A stretch of 64,000 bases of DNA, taken from Planctomycetales bacterium. Its GTDB lineage: Bacteria; Planctomycetota; Planctomycetia; Planctomycetales; Planctomycetaceae. Each line of letters begins with the position of its first letter. The first letter of the stretch is position 1. Shown in pieces: positions 38,833 to 49,230 of this stretch. The DNA lies in NCBI GenBank assembly GCA_026400835.1, contig JAPLOA010000087.1:62001-126000 (forward strand), written 5' to 3'. The translations under genes and the position numbers were made by a program. The notes beneath the pieces were generated by a model, which saw nothing but the letters and a program-made list of their open reading frames with translations, did no database searches and was not told the origin of the DNA.

Positions 38833-40904
38833 ATAAAGATCAGAAGTTCAAACTGGTCAGCGAATTTGCCCCGGCCGGAGATCAGCCACGGGCGATCGAA
38901 TCACTTGTTCAGGGCATCAAAGACAACAAACGTACTCAGGTGCTGCTGGGAGTCACTGGATCTGGCAAGACGTTTACGATGGCCAACGTCATCGAGAAGA
39001 TCCAGCGGCCAACGTTGGTGCTGTCTCACAACAAAACTCTGGCCGCACAGCTGTACGGCGAGTTTCGTGAGTTCTTCCCGAACAATGCGGTGACCTACTT
39101 CGTCAGCTATTACGACTACTACCAGCCCGAAGCCTACATTCCTCAACGCGACATCTACATTGAAAAGGATGCCTCCATCAATGAAGAAATCGATCGCCTG
39201 AGATTGCTGGCCACCAGCGCTCTGGTCAGCCGCAACGATGTGATTGTTGTCGCCAGCGTCAGTTGCATCTACGGCCTCGGGTCGCCGGTTGATTATCTCA
39301 ACATGATGATTCCACTTCACGTGGGACAGCAGATTGATCGCGACAATCTGCTGATGAAGCTGATCGACATTCAATACGAACGCAATGACTTCGATCCGGC
39401 TCGTTCCAAGTTCCGAGTTCGCGGCGATGTGATCGAAGTCTGGCCCGCTTACGAGGAGTTCGCCTATCGCATCGAGTTGTGGGGCGATGAGATCGAAAAA
39501 CTCAGTATGATCGATCCCGTCTCTGGCAAGGAATCTCAATCGCTGAAAGAGATTTACATCTATCCTGCCAAGCACTTTGTACTTCCGCAAAGTCGAATCG
39601 ACGCGGCCCTGGATGAGATTCGTGAAGAGTTGGATGCTCGACTGGAGGAGTTTCGCAAGGAAGGCAAGCTGCTGGAGGCTCAGCGACTGGCCGCGAGAAC
39701 TCGCCATGATCTGGAGCTTATGAAAGAAACAGGATTCTGCCCCGGAATTGAAAACTACAGTCGTGCTCTGGCAGGGCGAAAATCGGGCGAACCTCCTTAC
39801 ACTCTGTATGACTTCTTCCCGGAGGAGTTTCTGATTTTTGTTGACGAATCGCACGTCACATTGCCGCAAATTCGAGCCATGTATGCTGGCGACAATGCTC
39901 GCAAAACAACTCTGGTCGATCATGGTTTTCGATTGCCCATGGCGAAGGATAATCGACCGCTGAAGTTTGACGAGTGGAACGCGAAGCCATCTTATCGAGT
40001 GCTCGTGTCGGCAACTCCGGGCAATTGGGAGTTGGATCAGACCGGTGGCGAAGTCGTGGAGCAGGTGATTCGGCCGACCGGTCTCGTGGATCCGGAGATC
40101 TTCGTCGTTCCCGCCCGAGGTCAGGTTCAGCATCTGATGGATCAGATCCGAGAACGAGCCGCTATGCAGGAACGTGTTCTGATTACCGCACTGACAAAGA
40201 AGCTGGCGGAAGATCTCAGCTCGTATATGAAAGAAGAAAACATCCGCTGCGAATGGCTGCATTCTGAGCTAAACGCCGTCGAACGTGTCGAAGTCCTGCG
40301 TGAACTGCGGGAAGGAAAATTCGATGCGGTTATCGGAGTCAACCTGCTGCGAGAAGGCCTCGACCTGCCGGAAGTTTCTTTGGTCGCCATTCTCGATGCC
40401 GACAAAGAAGGCTTCCTGCGGAGTGAAACCAGTTTGATCCAGACGATCGGCCGCTCTGCCAGAAACGTTAACGCAAAAGTGATCCTGTATGCAGACACTG
40501 TGACGGAAAGTATGCAGCGTGCGATTGATGAAACGAATCGTCGCCGTCGAATTCAGATTGCTTACAACGAAGAACATGGGATCACTCCGGAAACAATTCG
40601 CAAAGCGATTCGCAAAGGGATCGAAGAAGAAATCGACGCTCGGCGCATTGAACGCGAGTCCGTGGGCGTCGCTTCCGAAGCGATGTTCGTCACTCAGGAA
40701 TTCCTGCGTGAATTGGAGGTTGAGATGCTGGCCGCCGCAGAGCAGCTCGACTTTGAACGAGCCGCCCATCTTCGCGATCGCATTCATGATCTCAAGAAGA
40801 AGATGGGACAAGCAGTTCCCGACGATGAGGGCAGCTCATCACCTGGGTTCGCAACTCGCGGCAAAAAAACCAGCAAGGCCGGACGACGACGAGGAAAGGG
40901 TTAG
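38829..40904 (+). CDS. uvrB: excinuclease ABC subunit B
   Basis: This 691-residue protein is the damage-verifying helicase subunit of UvrABC nucleotide excision repair. Walker A is [10 protein letters not shown] (41-50) and the beta-hairpin that grips DNA is [12 protein letters not shown] (about 94-105). Other motifs are DESHVTLPQ and [30 protein letters not shown] motif at the end ([18 protein letters not shown]) binds UvrC. The C-terminal basic tail is slightly longer than usual. The start overlaps the stop of the zinc-ribbon gene upstream. Confidence 0.97.
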   Translation: MNKDQKFKLVSEFAPAGDQPRAIESLVQGIKDNKRTQVLLGVTGSGKTFTMANVIEKIQRPTLVLSHNKTLAAQLYGEFREFFPNNAVTYFVSYYDYYQPEAYIPQRDIYIEKDASINEEIDRLRLLATSALVSRNDVIVVASVSCIYGLGSPVDYLNMMIPLHVGQQIDRDNLLMKLIDIQYERNDFDPARSKFRVRGDVIEVWPAYEEFAYRIELWGDEIEKLSMIDPVSGKESQSLKEIYIYPAKHFVLPQSRIDAALDEIREELDARLEEFRKEGKLLEAQRLAARTRHDLELMKETGFCPGIENYSRALAGRKSGEPPYTLYDFFPEEFLIFVDESHVTLPQIRAMYAGDNARKTTLVDHGFRLPMAKDNRPLKFDEWNAKPSYRVLVSATPGNWELDQTGGEVVEQVIRPTGLVDPEIFVVPARGQVQHLMDQIRERAAMQERVLITALTKKLAEDLSSYMKEENIRCEWLHSELNAVERVEVLRELREGKFDAVIGVNLLREGLDLPEVSLVAILDADKEGFLRSETSLIQTIGRSARNVNAKVILYADTVTESMQRAIDETNRRRRIQIAYNEEHGITPETIRKAIRKGIEEEIDARRIERESVGVASEAMFVTQEFLRELEVEMLAAAEQLDFERAAHLRDRIHDLKKKMGQAVPDDEGSSSPGFATRGKKTSKAGRRRGKG

Positions 40905-40908
40905 TTCT

Positions 40909-40979
40909 GTAGCCGGAGTCGTGAGACTTCGGAGCCGGTTCTGGTCCGCAAACGTCTGAACTCTCACGAGTTCAGCTAC
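40909..40979. repeat. REP-like repeat between convergent genes
   Basis: GTAGCCGGAGTCGTGAGACT (from 40909) is followed by CTGAACTCTCACGAGTTCAG (40956-40975) with GCTAC after it. The latter folds as an 8-bp stem around TCAC, and the outer GTAGC/GCTAC ends are inverted. It lies between the convergent uvrB and AsmA-like genes. I recall similar elements near gene ends in planctomycetes. Confidence 0.6.
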
Positions 40980-41033
40980 GACCTGTCTGGACTCAGTTAA
41001 TTGTCCGAGAGAAATCCGCCGCAAAATCGCTGC

Positions 41034-44000
41034 CTATTGCCGCCGCGCTTGATTCCCGGGCTGGACACTGAAGAAGTTCGGGATCGTCAACGATGGAACC
41101 GGTTCGCCCGGTCGAGGTTGAGCCCCAAGGAACTGTCGCATTGACTCATCCAGTTTGATCCGGTTACGCACGTCCGTTTGAGGCTTGTCGATCGTTCCTC
41201 GTACTTTGACGTTGACCCACTGAGTCGCCAGCGAAGACAGAATCCCCTTGGCCGGCCTTGAGAAGAAATCGAGCACAACATCGCCGCCGAAACCAACGCT
41301 GCCGCGCCCGCGCAGAGTCAACGCGTCGCCCACGAGGTCAATCGGATCAAACCAGAATGCTCGGTCGTGAATTTCAAACGTCATCAGAGCATACTTAAAC
41401 GCCGTCCGATCCGGCACTGCGAAGTTGAGTCGATTCAACGCTGCCAGCATTTCGAGAACAACGGGCACTTCGTACAACGCGGCCGGATTAATCTGGAACT
41501 GGCCTTTGCCGGTCAGATTCGACGCCGAATCTCCATCTCCGGTCACGAAGATCCACGAATTCACGACGCCTCGAATATTGCGTTGATCGGTCAGGTGCTG
41601 AACGGCATAACGTTCCAGCAACGCGTTACGAAGTTCGGCAAACAGTCGATACTGACTTCCCGCACGCAGTTTGATCAATCCATCCATCTCCAGAGAGCCA
41701 CCGTAAGCCTGAGCCTGAATGCGTTCTTCAGCCGGGACATCGCGCGGACGAATTCGCCCCTGAATCACGTCACGATTACCGAGTACCAGCTCTTCCTCGG
41801 TCATCGTGTACGGGCCATTGATCCCGGCAATCTGCATGTCAAGTACTTCGACCTTGTCGAGTCGGATCGCTCCCTTATTGCGGAGCTGATAGCCATCCCA
41901 GGTCCCACTGGCCTGAACAATTCCGGAAACTTTCCTGAGATCCAGCCCGGCCGCAATTTCACATTCTCTCAGCCGAAGCGTCGTATTCCATGCGGCCGTG
42001 GTTGGAGCGTTGTTGTTTGCGATGCCGCGGAAATCCAGTTCCGACGCCTCCATCGAAACTTTACCGGTCGGAGCCAGTCGCGACATCGTTTCACGCCAAC
42101 CATTGGGCAACGCTGCTCGCAAACTGTCGTCAGGCTTCAGCTCAATCGCATTCAGATCGTCGAGATGCAACTGCCATAAACCATCGAGGCTGACCTTCGC
42201 CCAGCCGCTGGCTGTGATCACGGCGCCGTCATGCTCGGCATCGATCGAATGAATACGACAGTGTTGAGAACCCGCGGAGGCCGGATCGTTTGGATCGTAA
42301 CTCAGTCGAGCAGAACGGATATTCATCTGCAGTGGAAACGGCCGAGGGTAAATTCGAGCATCGAACACATGCACATCGTCCAGACGAACAACCACCTTTT
42401 GTCCCGGAGCTGCCGTCCAGTCAACAGTTGTTGTGAGGCTGACCCGCCCTTCCGGATTCAGCATAGACCATATTGCGCGGGATGATTCGTTGAGCGAATT
42501 GAACAGATCCGCGTCCAGCCTCGCACCCTCAGTACGCACCACCAGGTGAAGTTCACCCGGAGCTGGTAAACCTCGAAAGTATCCCTGTGCTGACAATTCG
42601 CCAGGTCCATGCCAGCCACTCAACTCAGCAAACTGCCAGCTCTTCTCCTTCGAGTTGAACTGGACTTTGCCACTGAGTCGGTCGATCTCATACGGAAAGC
42701 CGCGGAACCGCAGCTTCCCGTCACGGACAACGGCCGAGACGTTGATGTGCGTCGGCTGATCCAGTCCCGGCTCGCGCACACACTGAACATCCGCGCTGGC
42801 AAAACCGGCAATGTTCATCGTGTCGATGACTTTGCGTCCCTGCTCATCCAGAGCATCACGGAATCGACCGTCCAGCGGCATATCGTCGACATGGACATTC
42901 ATCTCCAGATTGATCTCCGCCCCGGGATTTCTGAGCCATCCTTTAGCCGTGGCCGGAAGATTACCCAATTGCCCCGCCGCCTCCAGATCGAACACAACCT
43001 CATGCATCGAACTGGCAGTGTCTGGCATAGGTCGCTGACTGATCGTCGCACTGATGTTGGTAACGGGATATCGAAACTTGTGAAACAGAATCGACGCAGC
43101 TTCGGCTTTGCCGGTCACACTGGCCGGCAACCACTTTCCGGACGCAAACTGCCGAAACACCACATCGCCGCTAACCTTACCAACCGGCTGAAAATGATCG
43201 AAAAACTTCTGTGACTTGGGCGGCATCAGAGGCTTCAGGTCCTGATTGATCGGAAAGTTCTCGAGATGCAGGTTTGCAGTGGGTGCTTCCGCATTGACTC
43301 CCAGAGGCATCTGCAAATCCCCCGTGATCAAGGCATCCCCGTCACGCGCATTGATCAGCCGAAATTCGATATGGGAATTGCTCCAGAAGAACTTGGCTCG
43401 CACATCCGTCAGTTCGATCGGAACGACCGGCGAACTTATCTGGCCGTCGCGAATATCGACATCCAGATGCAGATCCGGCACCGAGGCGTCTGCTCGCTTT
43501 TCGACTCGGAAATCAACATCCAGTACGCCCAGAAATCTCGGTGATACGCCGCTGGTTCCAATCACCAGCGCTGCGGTCTCCTGCTCGACGGATGCCGACT
43601 GCGCGGGTGTTGGTGGCGGAAGAACTTTAGCCATTGAAGTATCAAGCTTCTGCAATTCCTCTGCCAGTTGTGGTGCGGTAGACTTGGCGATCTCCAGAAG
43701 ACTCTGGTCGGCATTCATGCCGTTGAGCTTTCCTCCCAGCGTCCATGTCTTCCTCCGCAGATCGCAGTCTCCGCTGATGGCAAGATCGCCGGCGCCGGGA
43801 AGTGTCAACAATCCGTTGAAGTCGTAGGACTCCGCGGAGGCGGGCACGGCCTGAAACAACGGTGTGCTGACCAGCAGGCTGGCAGGAGGAATCCCTTCAC
43901 CATGCTCCAGCATCACCTGAGCACGAACCTTCTCCAGAGTGACTGTCGGTGGAACAAGCGGATCTTTCGACAACGGAACGAATTGGTAATCCTGCCAGTT

Positions 44001-44375
44001 CCAACGGCCATCGGCACGACGTCGCAACAATATGTCGATGCCGGAAACTTTTAACGTTCGCAACAGCACCTGCTGCCGCTCAATAAGCATCGCCTCGTCG
44101 ACCGCGACTTCCAGTGATTCAGCACGCAGGACAGGACGATTCGTTTTGCGATCTCGAATCTCAATGCCGCTGAGTTTCGCTGTTGAGGTTGTCACCAACT
44201 GCAGTTGCCGGAAGTGCAGTTCAAGGTCCGGGGCAGCTCTGTCAAACGTCGTCAGCAGCACCTGACGCATCATCGAATTGCCGTTCTGCCAAAGCCAGAC
44301 ACCGCCCGCGCCCATGGCGATTACTATCGCCAGCGCAATGCACAGCATCCACTTGAGAACCGCCGAGAACTTCAT
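41034..44375 (-). CDS. very large AsmA/TamB-like envelope protein
   Basis: From the ATG at 44375 the product is 1113 residues. It has one N-terminal membrane anchor (MLCIALAIVIAMGAGGVWLW) followed by a huge periplasmic beta-rich region. AsmA-like features are the early VTTSTAKLSGIEIRD block, many LSGxVxxx-type beta segments and a terminal segment (VLDFFSRPAKGILSSLATQWVNVKVRGTIDKP). AsmA-type proteins carry phospholipids or help outer-membrane assembly. It follows the GT39-like gene by 38 bp on the same strand, so an envelope operon is likely. The family call is by pattern only. Confidence 0.75.
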   Translation of the reverse strand: MKFSAVLKWMLCIALAIVIAMGAGGVWLWQNGNSMMRQVLLTTFDRAAPDLELHFRQLQLVTTSTAKLSGIEIRDRKTNRPVLRAESLEVAVDEAMLIERQQVLLRTLKVSGIDILLRRRADGRWNWQDYQFVPLSKDPLVPPTVTLEKVRAQVMLEHGEGIPPASLLVSTPLFQAVPASAESYDFNGLLTLPGAGDLAISGDCDLRRKTWTLGGKLNGMNADQSLLEIAKSTAPQLAEELQKLDTSMAKVLPPPTPAQSASVEQETAALVIGTSGVSPRFLGVLDVDFRVEKRADASVPDLHLDVDIRDGQISSPVVPIELTDVRAKFFWSNSHIEFRLINARDGDALITGDLQMPLGVNAEAPTANLHLENFPINQDLKPLMPPKSQKFFDHFQPVGKVSGDVVFRQFASGKWLPASVTGKAEAASILFHKFRYPVTNISATISQRPMPDTASSMHEVVFDLEAAGQLGNLPATAKGWLRNPGAEINLEMNVHVDDMPLDGRFRDALDEQGRKVIDTMNIAGFASADVQCVREPGLDQPTHINVSAVVRDGKLRFRGFPYEIDRLSGKVQFNSKEKSWQFAELSGWHGPGELSAQGYFRGLPAPGELHLVVRTEGARLDADLFNSLNESSRAIWSMLNPEGRVSLTTTVDWTAAPGQKVVVRLDDVHVFDARIYPRPFPLQMNIRSARLSYDPNDPASAGSQHCRIHSIDAEHDGAVITASGWAKVSLDGLWQLHLDDLNAIELKPDDSLRAALPNGWRETMSRLAPTGKVSMEASELDFRGIANNNAPTTAAWNTTLRLRECEIAAGLDLRKVSGIVQASGTWDGYQLRNKGAIRLDKVEVLDMQIAGINGPYTMTEEELVLGNRDVIQGRIRPRDVPAEERIQAQAYGGSLEMDGLIKLRAGSQYRLFAELRNALLERYAVQHLTDQRNIRGVVNSWIFVTGDGDSASNLTGKGQFQINPAALYEVPVVLEMLAALNRLNFAVPDRTAFKYALMTFEIHDRAFWFDPIDLVGDALTLRGRGSVGFGGDVVLDFFSRPAKGILSSLATQWVNVKVRGTIDKPQTDVRNRIKLDESMRQFLGAQPRPGEPVPSLTIPNFFSVQPGNQARRQ

Positions 44376-44413
44376 GCATCCCTGCCAGTCGCAACTTCCG
44401 TTTTTACGAGCAT

Positions 44414-45643
44414 TTAAGCTCGACGCACCCCGATTCCTGCCATCATGACAACCCATCCCTGAGCCGCAATGATGGACAGCGGGAATTCGACGGGCAGACG
44501 ATACCGAATTGAGCCCACAAAAACCATATGAACCACCAAGAACTGGAGGAATGGACCGGTCAACAGAGCAATCAGAGCAGGCTGTTTTCGCAGGTGGACA
44601 ATCCCAACGATGATCAAGCCCCAAAAAGAGGCGTACCAGGCCAAAGTGGCAAGGGAAGCTGGGCCGCCTGAGAAGCCTGCGGCGTTCAGTGTTGGACTGA
44701 GGTATCGCCCGGCTTTCAAAATCGCTAACTCAAAGGCTCGCAACGGGTTATCGACCGCAAACTCTAAGGCTCTCTGCTTGTAATGAGCATTCGTATCGTA
44801 CTCGGACATCTTTGAAAAGACGTTTTCGGTGTCCACGAACGTCATGTCGCTCGCTCCGGTTGCGCCGGGATGCAGACCGTCATAAAGACTGGGGCCGGAC
44901 CACAGCGAGGTGAAAATCCAGTGGCCAGTTACGTTGTGATTTCGCGAGGCCCATGGCAAAAGGGCCAGATAACACCCGGCAAAAATGAGCGTCGCGTACA
45001 GAATTCGACGCCGCCATGCCTGATGACCCCAAACAAGAATCAGCAGAGAACTCAGCCATGGCCAAAGAATCCAGCCCGGACGCACCAGAGTTGTCAGGCC
45101 GGTCAGCAACCCGGCCACAAAAGAATCGCCCGTCGTCAGCACTTCCCCTGTTCGCACGAGTTTCGTCAACGGAAGCAAACAGGCCAGCAGTCCGAAACTA
45201 AAAAGTGTCTCAGACAGAATCTGCACATTACTACCAATCTGCAGCGGAGAAACTGCCACGATCAGCAGGGCCACATTGGCAACGGAGACAGTCGCGACTC
45301 GACGAGCCAACAACCAGGTCAACCAGCAGCAACCTGTTCCCACAAAAGCCATGACAAGGCTGGCGGCAAAAATACTTTGTCCAAAAACAGTGATGCTCGC
45401 CGCTAACAGCAAAGGAAAGCCAGGAGTTCTTAAAACCCTTCGGGGCGGAGTGTAGATGGAATACTCCTGGCCGCTCGCAATCTTCTGCGCCAGTTCCCAA
45501 TAACCGTTTGCATCACCTTCGATCAGAAACTGTCGGCCTTCACTATGGACGTGGCGATCAATCACAATCGCCGCGCCTGCGCGAAGCCCCAAAGACAGCA
45601 GCAGCAGCGAGAACAGAATTAAACTCTGCCGAGATTTCAGCAT
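44414..45643 (-). CDS. GT39-like membrane glycosyltransferase
   Basis: This protein of about 409 residues has around ten membrane segments. An acidic site follows the first helix (EGDANGYWELAQKIASG), and a PGFPLLLAAS loop follows it, as in ArnT/PMT-type glycosyltransferases of family 39. These use polyprenyl-phosphate sugars on the outer face of the inner membrane. The frame opens at GTG 45673, but ATG 45643 gives the more natural membrane start. It precedes the AsmA-like gene by 38 bp. Donor and acceptor are unknown. Confidence 0.82.
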   Translation of the reverse strand: MLKSRQSLILFSLLLLSLGLRAGAAIVIDRHVHSEGRQFLIEGDANGYWELAQKIASGQEYSIYTPPRRVLRTPGFPLLLAASITVFGQSIFAASLVMAFVGTGCCWLTWLLARRVATVSVANVALLIVAVSPLQIGSNVQILSETLFSFGLLACLLPLTKLVRTGEVLTTGDSFVAGLLTGLTTLVRPGWILWPWLSSLLILVWGHQAWRRRILYATLIFAGCYLALLPWASRNHNVTGHWIFTSLWSGPSLYDGLHPGATGASDMTFVDTENVFSKMSEYDTNAHYKQRALEFAVDNPLRAFELAILKAGRYLSPTLNAAGFSGGPASLATLAWYASFWGLIIVGIVHLRKQPALIALLTGPFLQFLVVHMVFVGSIRYRLPVEFPLSIIAAQGWVVMMAGIGVRRA

Positions 45644-45948
45644 TCGCCTGGGCTCATTCCGGTTAATATCCACAAAGTGATTTCAGCGACATGCGGAATG
45701 CAGATCTTACAAGCCGCAGATGCAGCGTTCACCGACTACTACAGGAAAACACTCGGTTTATGGACTATGCCGCGATTGCCTGCAACCACGCGGAGCATTC
45801 CGGCATAAACTGCTTCAATTTCGGATTTGCTCACTGCTAACGCAGAAATCTGGACGCCGTTCGAAGATCCGAGTCGGGCCAATTTTAACGATTGTTCGAT
45901 AAACAGAGTCGACAAGGTCTGCGACTCTGGAACAGTCAGGAATCAGCG

Positions 45949-47970
45949 ATGGCTCAGAATCCAATTTTTTCTCGTTGTCTTTCTCTGTTACGATCCGGAG
46001 CCAGTGAACTCGTAAAGGCTCGTCACAAAAGTCGCAAATCCGGCCATACGCTTGGGCCTGTCGATGCGTTGGAGGATCGCGTGCTGCTGGTGAGTGATTT
46101 TGGCGACGCACCTGCTCCCTATCCGGTGACGCAGTCTGACAATGGGGCACGTCATGAAGTCCCCGTCAGCATCAACTTCAATTCCGGGCCGACGCTGGGG
46201 GAAACGGTTGATCTCGAAGCGGACGGTGCGAACTCCGTTCTCGCAGGCGGTGACGGAGCAGACGAAGATGGTGTCGTTTTCGGAGCGGTAAATGCCGGTC
46301 GGACAGATGCGAGTGTTGTCGTGAAGGTTCGTAACGCGGCATTGGGCGGTCGAGTCGACGCGTGGGTGGACTTCAACGGCAATGGCAGTTGGTCTGATCC
46401 CGGAGAGAAGATCATCGACAGTGCGGCTGTCACAAACAATACCAATCGGCGGTTTACGTTCTCAGTTCCAGCCAACGCCGTGATTGGTACGTCTTACGCC
46501 CGAGTCCGTATCAGCACGGCCGGAGGATTAACGCCAACAGGAGGTGCTCCTGATGGCGAAGTCGAAGATCACAGAGTGACGATCGGTCTGGCATCTCCAG
46601 TGCTGACGGCGCCGGCTGCTGCCGCGAAAGTTGACGTGACATCGAATTATCGAGTCACCTTCCAGTGGGGCGAGATCCCTCAGGCCGTTGGCTATGAGAT
46701 CTGGGTACGCAGTCTCAATTACCAGGCGCAGGACGAGTTTCATCGAACCATCGTGACGGGCACAAGCTATACGCCTGACGTTGACTTCGGCATTGGCAAT
46801 TACTCTGTCTGGATGCGTTCCCTGGGTACCGGCAATACGATGTCGGCATGGTCGGCTGTGCGTCAGTTCTCAACGGTTGCAAAACCGACGATCCTTCCGA
46901 TAACAAGAATGCAGCCAACATCTCGCCCGACGATCGACTGGAGTCCGGTTCTCGGGGCCGAAACATACAGGATTTGGTTCTCGAATCTGTCAACTGGCAA
47001 GAGTCCGGTGATTCTTCAGGAAGGACTCACCACGAATACATTCACTCCAACCGCAACCCTGCCGATTGGCGTGTATCGAATCTGGGTTTCGGCATGGTCA
47101 GGCGGAACCAGCGCGGGTTGGTCATCGCCAGTCGATATTCAAATCGCACCAGCGCCGGTTCAGAGTGATGTCACGCCAACGATGCTGGGTGAAAAATTCA
47201 ATTGGACCAGCGTGCAGGGAGCCACCAGCTACGAGTTTCAACTGAAGAATATGAAAACGAACGAGCTGACGTTGAACATCAGCGTTCAGGGAACTTCTCT
47301 GACACAGGTTCCCGTACTGTTCAGTGGAACGACCTACCGCTGGTGGGTTCGCGCGAAGAGTGCTCAGGGCGTTTATTCGCTGTGGAGCGGCCCGAAGGAC
47401 TTCATCGCCGGTGGCCAGCCAGCCGTGCTGACGCCAACGGGAAGCTCGACGAACCGGACGCCATTGATTACCTGGCAGGCTGTCGAAGGAGCAGTGAAGT
47501 ATGAGCTGCTGCTGCGTCGTGATGACGTAACGTCAGTGGTGCTGAACAAGAAAGACATTCTTTCAAATTCATTCACTCCCGCCGCGCTTGCGGCCGGAAA
47601 CTATCGCGTCTGGATTCGTGCCATCAACGCGAACGGAATTATGACGACCTGGAGCGCGGCCCAAACCTTCACGATCACGAGCGTGACTTCAATCGAAGAG
47701 CCCGCAACAGACTCTCCTCTGGTTGCGGCATTGCTGTCTGATGAAGCAGAGGCAATCAATGACCTGCCGGTTCTAATCGCGATGGCGGAGCGAGACAATG
47801 CTCAGTCAACCGAAGATGATCCGGAAAACACACCAGCCGAATCAGAGTCAAATCCTGTCGGCGAACCACCAGTGCCGTCGATCGTCCCGGAATCCGTCGA
47901 GAGCCCGATCGTAGAACTGATCGATCTCGCGATTTCTGCCTGGACTCAGCGACCGGTAGATCTGGCGTAG
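45949..47970 (+). CDS. secreted GEVED-domain protein with Fn3-like repeats
   Basis: The start at 45949 has AGGAA six bases upstream. The 673-residue product has a basic N-terminus and the motif ALEDRVLL (about residues 40-47), a variant of the LEPR-x-LL N-terminus of planctomycete surface proteins. It is followed by DFGDAP. A GEVED domain (DAWVDFNGNGSWSDPGEKI...) occupies about residues 65-165. Four beta-sandwich repeats of 85-95 residues with W/Y-x-I-W-V-R patterns follow, then an acidic tail. It is probably an extracellular adhesion or scaffold protein. Confidence 0.85.
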   Translation: MAQNPIFSRCLSLLRSGASELVKARHKSRKSGHTLGPVDALEDRVLLVSDFGDAPAPYPVTQSDNGARHEVPVSINFNSGPTLGETVDLEADGANSVLAGGDGADEDGVVFGAVNAGRTDASVVVKVRNAALGGRVDAWVDFNGNGSWSDPGEKIIDSAAVTNNTNRRFTFSVPANAVIGTSYARVRISTAGGLTPTGGAPDGEVEDHRVTIGLASPVLTAPAAAAKVDVTSNYRVTFQWGEIPQAVGYEIWVRSLNYQAQDEFHRTIVTGTSYTPDVDFGIGNYSVWMRSLGTGNTMSAWSAVRQFSTVAKPTILPITRMQPTSRPTIDWSPVLGAETYRIWFSNLSTGKSPVILQEGLTTNTFTPTATLPIGVYRIWVSAWSGGTSAGWSSPVDIQIAPAPVQSDVTPTMLGEKFNWTSVQGATSYEFQLKNMKTNELTLNISVQGTSLTQVPVLFSGTTYRWWVRAKSAQGVYSLWSGPKDFIAGGQPAVLTPTGSSTNRTPLITWQAVEGAVKYELLLRRDDVTSVVLNKKDILSNSFTPAALAAGNYRVWIRAINANGIMTTWSAAQTFTITSVTSIEEPATDSPLVAALLSDEAEAINDLPVLIAMAERDNAQSTEDDPENTPAESESNPVGEPPVPSIVPESVESPIVELIDLAISAWTQRPVDLA

Positions 47971-48106
47971 CTTCGACCAATCCAGGGAGCGGAGCCATCA
48001 GCCAACAAGATGGACAGCTCGACAGGAGACTGCCCGGAGTCACGCCGGCGGTGTCTTGCTACGATGATGACACAATCGTGGAACACCAGGGCCATCTTCT
48101 GATGGC

Positions 48107-48919
48107 TCAGTGAGAGTGCTTCTGGATAAACTCAATGATCGGCGTGGAGTCGTCAAGTCCATGGACGTGACCGATTCCGGGCTTTCCGATCAGAATCATT
48201 TCGCCACCCAGTTCCCGGTATCGATCTGCAATCACTTTGGTGTTCTCATCCCAGGGCACGACCTCATCGGCATCGCCGTAGACGTGGAGCAGGGGCACCT
48301 CAGCAGCAGCCAGCGGCTTGAGTGAATCGATTGGATTCAACAGCACCCTGAACAGCTCATCTTCGGTCTTCACGTCGTATGCGGCCAGTAATCGAGCCAC
48401 TTCGACGGTGCTTCCTATGCCGTGCCCTTTGCCCATCGGCCAGCTTTTGGCGTCGCAAACCGGAGCATCCCCGTAGATGCAGGCGACTTTGGCTGGATTC
48501 TGCGAGGCCCAGTTGTAGCAATACAGACCTCCACGACTGACTCCCACAAGAGCGGCCTTCGGCCCAAGCCCATGCTTCTTCGTCAGCACATCATAAACCT
48601 TATTCCAGTGAGCGACTGCCGTCGGGCTGCCAAACTGATTTGAGATCTGCGTGTAAACGATGTGAAATCCCTTACCGAGCAGGCCAATATCAGGGGCCGG
48701 TTTGTGACCGAAGAATTCTCCATGCCAGACCCACGGGTTACCCTTCGCCGCCTCTTTTGGGACAACGACCAGCACAGGACGGCTGTTGATCTCGAAGTCA
48801 TACCGCACATAGCCGTTCCAGTCACTTTGCTTCCCTGCGAACGGCTCGTCAGCGGCAAGATGAAATGACGGCTGAAATACACATAGAAGTGCGGAGAAAA
48901 CAAGTAACGAAGTACGCAT
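48107..48919 (-). CDS. secreted alpha/beta hydrolase
   Basis: From the ATG at 48919 (GGAGG nine bases upstream) the product has 270 residues and a signal peptide. The nucleophile elbow is GVSRGG, the acid is in YGDADEVV, and the histidine is in KPGIGHVHG, so the triad is complete. A conserved WVWHGEFFGH-type oxyanion region precedes it. It is probably a periplasmic or extracellular esterase or peptidase; no specific substrate can be given. Confidence 0.87.
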   Translation of the reverse strand: MRTSLLVFSALLCVFQPSFHLAADEPFAGKQSDWNGYVRYDFEINSRPVLVVVPKEAAKGNPWVWHGEFFGHKPAPDIGLLGKGFHIVYTQISNQFGSPTAVAHWNKVYDVLTKKHGLGPKAALVGVSRGGLYCYNWASQNPAKVACIYGDAPVCDAKSWPMGKGHGIGSTVEVARLLAAYDVKTEDELFRVLLNPIDSLKPLAAAEVPLLHVYGDADEVVPWDENTKVIADRYRELGGEMILIGKPGIGHVHGLDDSTPIIEFIQKHSH

Positions 48920-49230
48920 GCTGCGGGACCTCCGAATTACGCTAAGCGGGAAGCACGAAGATCTCAATGAGTCAAACGGCTAAAAATACAAGGCACAAAC
49001 CAATGGTAGATGCCCTGCACCCGATAACGCAAACCATACCGGCATTCTGCAATGTGATGGCTTGCAGTCCCTGATTCTTCTTCTGCCAAACACTGAAGCT
49101 GCACTCGTGTCCAGAGAACTCCCGTCACACGCTCCCGCAGTCGGCCTGCGTTAGCTACACTCTGCCAAACCATGTTCAAAGACTGCTCGAAATTCACCCC
49201 GATGGATGTTGTTCGCCAGCAAAGGTTGCC
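48920..49230. other. divergent spacer
   Basis: These 311 bp between a minus-strand hydrolase and a plus-strand zinc-ribbon protein show no gene or repeat. The spacer presumably holds both promoters. Confidence 0.4.

Noticed and set aside
38901-40262. Minus-strand frame of 453 codons
   Set aside because: It lies entirely antisense to uvrB; composition is that of a reverse shadow.
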